Shown piece by piece: positions 61,301 to 64,000 of a DNA stretch of 64,000 nucleotides. The DNA comes from Elephas maximus indicus (taxonomy: Eukaryota; Chordata; Mammalia; Proboscidea; Elephantidae): contig NC_064830.1 in the NCBI RefSeq assembly GCF_024166365.1, positions 89,892,968 to 89,956,967 of the forward strand, written 5' to 3'. The notes under the pieces were generated by a model. It saw only the letters and a program-made list of their open reading frames with translations. It did no database searches and was not told the DNA's origin. The translations under genes and the position numbers were made by a program. The first letter of the stretch is position 1. Each line of letters starts with the position of its first letter.

Positions 61301-63781
61301 GACCCCCTCATCTCATGATAGTGATACCCGAGATGAGCCTGAAGAAGGTGGTGAAGAAGAGCCCTCTCAGGTTTTGAAGGTATAGGCAGAAGGGGCAGAG
61401 GGAGGGCTCATAGTGGGAACAGTGGGAGAAGTTCAGCGTCTGGTTTCTGTTTGGTTAATGGTTTTCAGAAGCCTTCTCTGATTAAGGAAGTTGGACTCTG
61501 ATTTGGGGATAGGTAGGGAAGAATCTGAGTTTGCGGCAAGCTGTAGTCCAAGATAGGCAGTTTCTGGTGCTGTATGGAAGAATGCAGTACGCTCTACTGT
61601 TCAAATAAGTGTGTGATTTCTCTGATTCTTGGCACTTTTGTGAAATGGCAGTAATGCTTCCTTACTAGCTTGCAGTTTGGGAGCTGGGGTGGTAACCTTG
61701 AAGTCGCTCCTAGGCATAAGCTCTGTGTTTATCTATATGTCTGAGTGCATGGGGATGTTTTATTATCCAGCACTTTTCACAGGTCCTCCCCTAGGCTGTG
61801 GGGCCAGGATTTGGTAGCTGGTGCTGAGAGAAAACCCTTGGTTGCATCCTTGCCCTGGCACTATGCAAGTGGCAGCTGTTGCTAACGAAAGAGACAGTTT
61901 TCTGACATCTTATTCAGAGTTGTGCCAGTTCCCTGCTGCTCTAACCTTAGGCCCTTTCCCTTTCCATCCTTTGCCATATAGGGGAAGCCCCCACCCTCAT
62001 CAGTCACCCAGCGCAACAAACAGCCTTGGCATCCGGATGAAGATGATGAAGAGTTTACTGCCAATGAAGATGAAGGTCAGGCCTGTTCGCTTCGTCCTGT
62101 TGCTCCTGACTCCTTGAATTGTTTGGACTTTACCTCCCAGGCTGTTTCACCTTCTCTACTTGGACTGTGTTCTGTGCCTCTGTCCCTACTAATCCGGCTT
62201 CATTCTCTTCTCTAGCGGAGGATGAAGAGGACACCATAGCAGCTGAGGAGCAGTTGGAAGGGGAAGTGGATCATGCCATGGAGCTGAGCGAGTTGGCTCG
62301 AGAAGGTGACATTCATCAGACATTTTACTGAGCATCCATTTGGTGTCTTGGTGTCTACCTTGTGCAGAGTGCTAAGAATAGAGAGATGAATGATGCTCTC
62401 CATCTAAAAACAAAGACAGATTTATGAGTGGATAATTATAAGTAGAATGTGATGAGTGGTTATGATGGGAGTTTGAACAAAATGAGGGAGCTCGTTGTCA
62501 AAGGGTTTTGGCAATATTTGACCTGAACTTTAAAAAAGAGGTTCACTAGGTTGATAATATTCTTCCCAGGGATAGGCAGCACCTTCCCCAGATCTAGCCC
62601 AGGTTGTGGGGCTCAGCTTTGGTAGCTGGTGCTCTTTTGCCTCCTCTCAGACCTGGATCTAATTCAGTGTCTGCAGACGAGAAAAAGCCAAACCTAATGC
62701 CGTTGAGTGGATTTTGACTCATAGCAGCCCTGTAAGTCAGAGTAGGACTGCTCCATAGGGTTTCCAAGGAGTGGCTGGTGGATTCGAACTGCCATCTTTT
62801 GGCCCAGCGCTTAACTGCTGTGCCACCAGGGCTCCAGTGTTTGTTTCCCCTTTGCCCTTGAAGCAACTGAAGCTTACATTTTATTTCTCCAGGGGAGCTA
62901 TCTATGGAGGAGCTACTGCAGCTGTATGCAGGGGCGTATGCCTCTGATACCTCAGCCGCCGGCTCTGGGAGCAGTGAAGAGGAAGAGGAAGAAGAGGAGG
63001 TTGAGCCTAACACCTCTGACTGTGAACCAGAGGAAGGCACAGAAGCTGAAGAGGCGCCTCAAGAGAATAGTAGCAGTCAGTCAGGTGAATACATGGTCAT
63101 GAGCAGGAGCCAGGGAGGGCAGACATTGGAGGAAGAGGTATGGTGAGCTGTAAACCTTGGTCTTGTGCTTTAGACTCTGCTGAGGAGCAGAGCGAGGATG
63201 AGGAAGACGAGCACTCAGAGGAGGAAGAAACAACTGTGAGTTCAGAATCAGAGGAATCAGAGTCTGAGGATTCTGAGGAGGCCCAATCACAGAGCCAAGC
63301 AGATGAGGAAGAGGAAGAAGATGATGACTTCGGGGTGGAGTACCTGCTGGCCCGAGATGAAGAACAGAATGAGGCAGATGGGGGCAGTGGTCCTCCTACC
63401 CCAGGACCCACCACCACTCTAGGCCCTAAGAAAGAAATTACTGACATTGCTGCAGCTGCTGAAAGTCTCCAGCCCAAGGGTTACACCTTGGCCACTACCC
63501 AGGTATTCTCAGGCCCTAGCTTCTGCTTTCTCATATCTTGACTTTCTCGTCTTGCAATGGCAGATGCCTCGGTTCCATTGACATCTCTTTTCCTTCTTAC
63601 TAGGTGAAGACGCCTATCCCCCTGCTGCTGCGGGGCCAGCTCCGGGAATACCAACACATTGGACTGGACTGGCTGGTTACTATGTATGAGAAGAAGCTTA
63701 ATGGCATTCTGGCTGATGAGATGGGACTGGGCAAGACGATCCAGACCATCTCCCTGCTTGCCCACTTGGCCTGTGAGAAAG
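55323..63781 (+). CDS. SRCAP: SRCAP, SWI2/SNF2-family H2A.Z-depositing ATPase, N-terminal part (runs off the window)
   Basis: Coding exons: 55323-55376 (within exon 55117-55376), 57323-57574, 59455-59640, 59868-60008, 60758-60989, 61105-61379, 61982-62075, 62216-62305, 62893-63084, 63174-63502, 63604-63781. Frames join without a break, giving 674 residues plus one base. The start [12 protein letters not shown] matches the human start. Residues about 103-200 form the HSA domain ([30 protein letters not shown]), which in the family holds actin and actin-related proteins. Long acidic Glu/Asp/Ser-rich stretches at about 285-590 fit a histone-binding role. The last exon opens the ATPase: [12 protein letters not shown] and motif I DEMGLGKT at 653-660, with the Walker lysine present. 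The rest of the helicase and the AT-hooks lie outside. The complex exchanges H2A-H2B for H2A.Z-H2B in nucleosomes. The donor at 63781 is in phase with the expected next exon. Confidence 0.95.
56112..56318 (-). repeat. SINE, second AfroSINE-related subfamily
   Basis: TTGATTCATGGCAACCCTGT, GTGCTTTTTCAGAAGTAGAT and TTTGTACCACCCAGGGACTC are seen. Confidence 0.75.
56459..57070 (-). repeat. L1 3' UTR fragment in SRCAP intron, minus strand
   Basis: Same order as 6832-7330: TTATTGTGTCTTAAAGGAAA, CCATGTCCATTCAGCTAGCT, GGATTCCCTGTCAGGGCAGT. Confidence 0.7.
57902..58062 (+). repeat. Near-consensus AfroSINE in SRCAP intron
   Basis: AAACCCTGGTGGCGTAGTGG, AAAGGGTCGGCAGTTCAAAT, GGGTCGCTGTGAGTCGGATT and CGACTCGACGGCACTGGGTT with little decay suggest a young copy. 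Confidence 0.95.
58085..58260 (+). repeat. MER5A-type hAT DNA transposon remnant
   Basis: GCATCACTTGGGAACTTGCT, AGAAATGCATGTTTTTGGTA and GAACATTCAAGTTTGAGAGC match MER5A order. Confidence 0.8.
58468..58672 (-). repeat. SINE, second AfroSINE-related subfamily
   Basis: TCTGGCTCACAGTGACCCCG, GTGATCAGAAGCAGATTTGC and TTTACACCACCCAGAGACTC are seen. Confidence 0.8.
58678..58836 (-). repeat. AfroSINE
   Basis: GCGATTCTGACTCATAGTGA, AGAACTGCCCCATAGGATTT and CTCTTAACCACTGTGCTATC are seen, directly beside the previous SINE. Confidence 0.9.
61768..61899 (+). ncRNA. SNORA30: H/ACA box snoRNA candidate in SRCAP intron (SNORA30-like by position)
   Basis: In the intron 61380-61981. The 5' hairpin closes with CAGCAC (61768-61773) pairing perfectly with GTGCTG (61821-61826). 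It is followed at once by AGAGAA (61827-61832), which fits the ANANNA hinge box. An ACA at 61894-61896 lies three bases before the proposed end, giving about 132 nt. The 3' hairpin is less clear by eye; CTTGC/GCAAG can pair around an 11-nt loop. SNORA30 is known to lie in a human SRCAP intron, so the symbol rests on synteny plus structure, not on sequence comparison. Confidence 0.65.
62578..62640 (+). pseudogene. Partial duplicate of the H/ACA snoRNA 5' hairpin
   Basis: CAGCACCTTCCCC to TTTGGTAGCTGGTGCT aligns base for base along most of 61768-61826. AGCACC (62578-62583) pairs perfectly with GGTGCT (62628-62633). No ANANNA hinge box follows and no ACA end is evident, so it looks like a decayed or half-length copy. 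It lies in the intron 62306-62892, just upstream of an AfroSINE. Confidence 0.6.
62684..62836 (-). repeat. AfroSINE in SRCAP intron
   Basis: GTGGATTTTGACTCATAGCA, AGGACTGCTCCATAGGGTTT and GCTGTGCCACCAGGGCTCCA are seen. It begins right after the snoRNA-like duplicate region. Confidence 0.9.
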
Positions 63782-64000
63782 GTAGCTTAGCAGGACCTTT
63801 TCTCATGAGCCCCCTTAGCCATCTCTGTTATCCTGCAGCTGCAGGATGGTGAACTACTCACTCTCTTGCTGCTATCCTAGTAGCCTCACTGACTCTGGTC
63901 GGTAATTGTATAGAGAGGCCAACACAGGTGCTGGGATCCTTAGGGCCATTAGAAGGACAGGGTGGTCAGGGTTATACTTGAGGAGCCAGAACCACAAAGT

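Overview
This is a nuclear mammalian window. It carries three multi-exon genes on the + strand whose order matches human 16p11.2: PRR14, then FBRS, then the 5' part of SRCAP. The interspersed repeats point to an afrotherian. At least two dozen copies of an AfroSINE-type, tRNA-derived SINE are present; it has a B-box-like GGCAGTTCRAATCC core and an RTE-like tail that reads 'tatgagtcggaatcgactcgacggcaac'-style sequence in pieces. RTE-clade LINE 3' ends with the same tail and a lineage-type L1 3' UTR also recur. An elephant or another paenungulate is most likely, but the species cannot be fixed from this window.

Layout. 1-760 holds nothing recognisable. 760-1900 is a CpG island with the PRR14 promoter, and PRR14 coding exons run 1810-6560. 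6690-8700 is a spacer with an L1 3' UTR fragment, a MIR and a separate CpG-rich, CCAAT-containing block. 8700-9575 is the FBRS 5' region, which contains an unusual array of TTAAAGGGG boxes. FBRS coding exons run 9576-19774, with a 3' UTR to about 20345. 20350-52000 is a gene-poor, repeat-filled spacer of about 31.7 kb. It holds ancient and younger L1 pieces, RTE 3' ends, AfroSINEs, MIR, L2, hAT-Charlie remnants and several fossil LTRs. One possible minus-strand terminal exon lies at its left edge. 52100-53230 is the SRCAP CpG-island promoter with ZNF143-like and BANP-like sites. SRCAP runs to the window edge and is cut after the exon encoding ATPase motif I; at least one intron carries an H/ACA snoRNA candidate with a partial duplicate in the next intron but one.

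All three genes encode nuclear chromatin factors. PRR14 tethers HP1-marked heterochromatin to the lamina. FBRS is an AUTS2-family protein of non-canonical PRC1. SRCAP is the ATPase that deposits H2A.Z. They look like independent housekeeping-type promoters in a conserved block, not an operon-like unit. Exon boundaries were read by hand from GT/AG sites, frame continuity and remembered human orthologues; no alignment was run.
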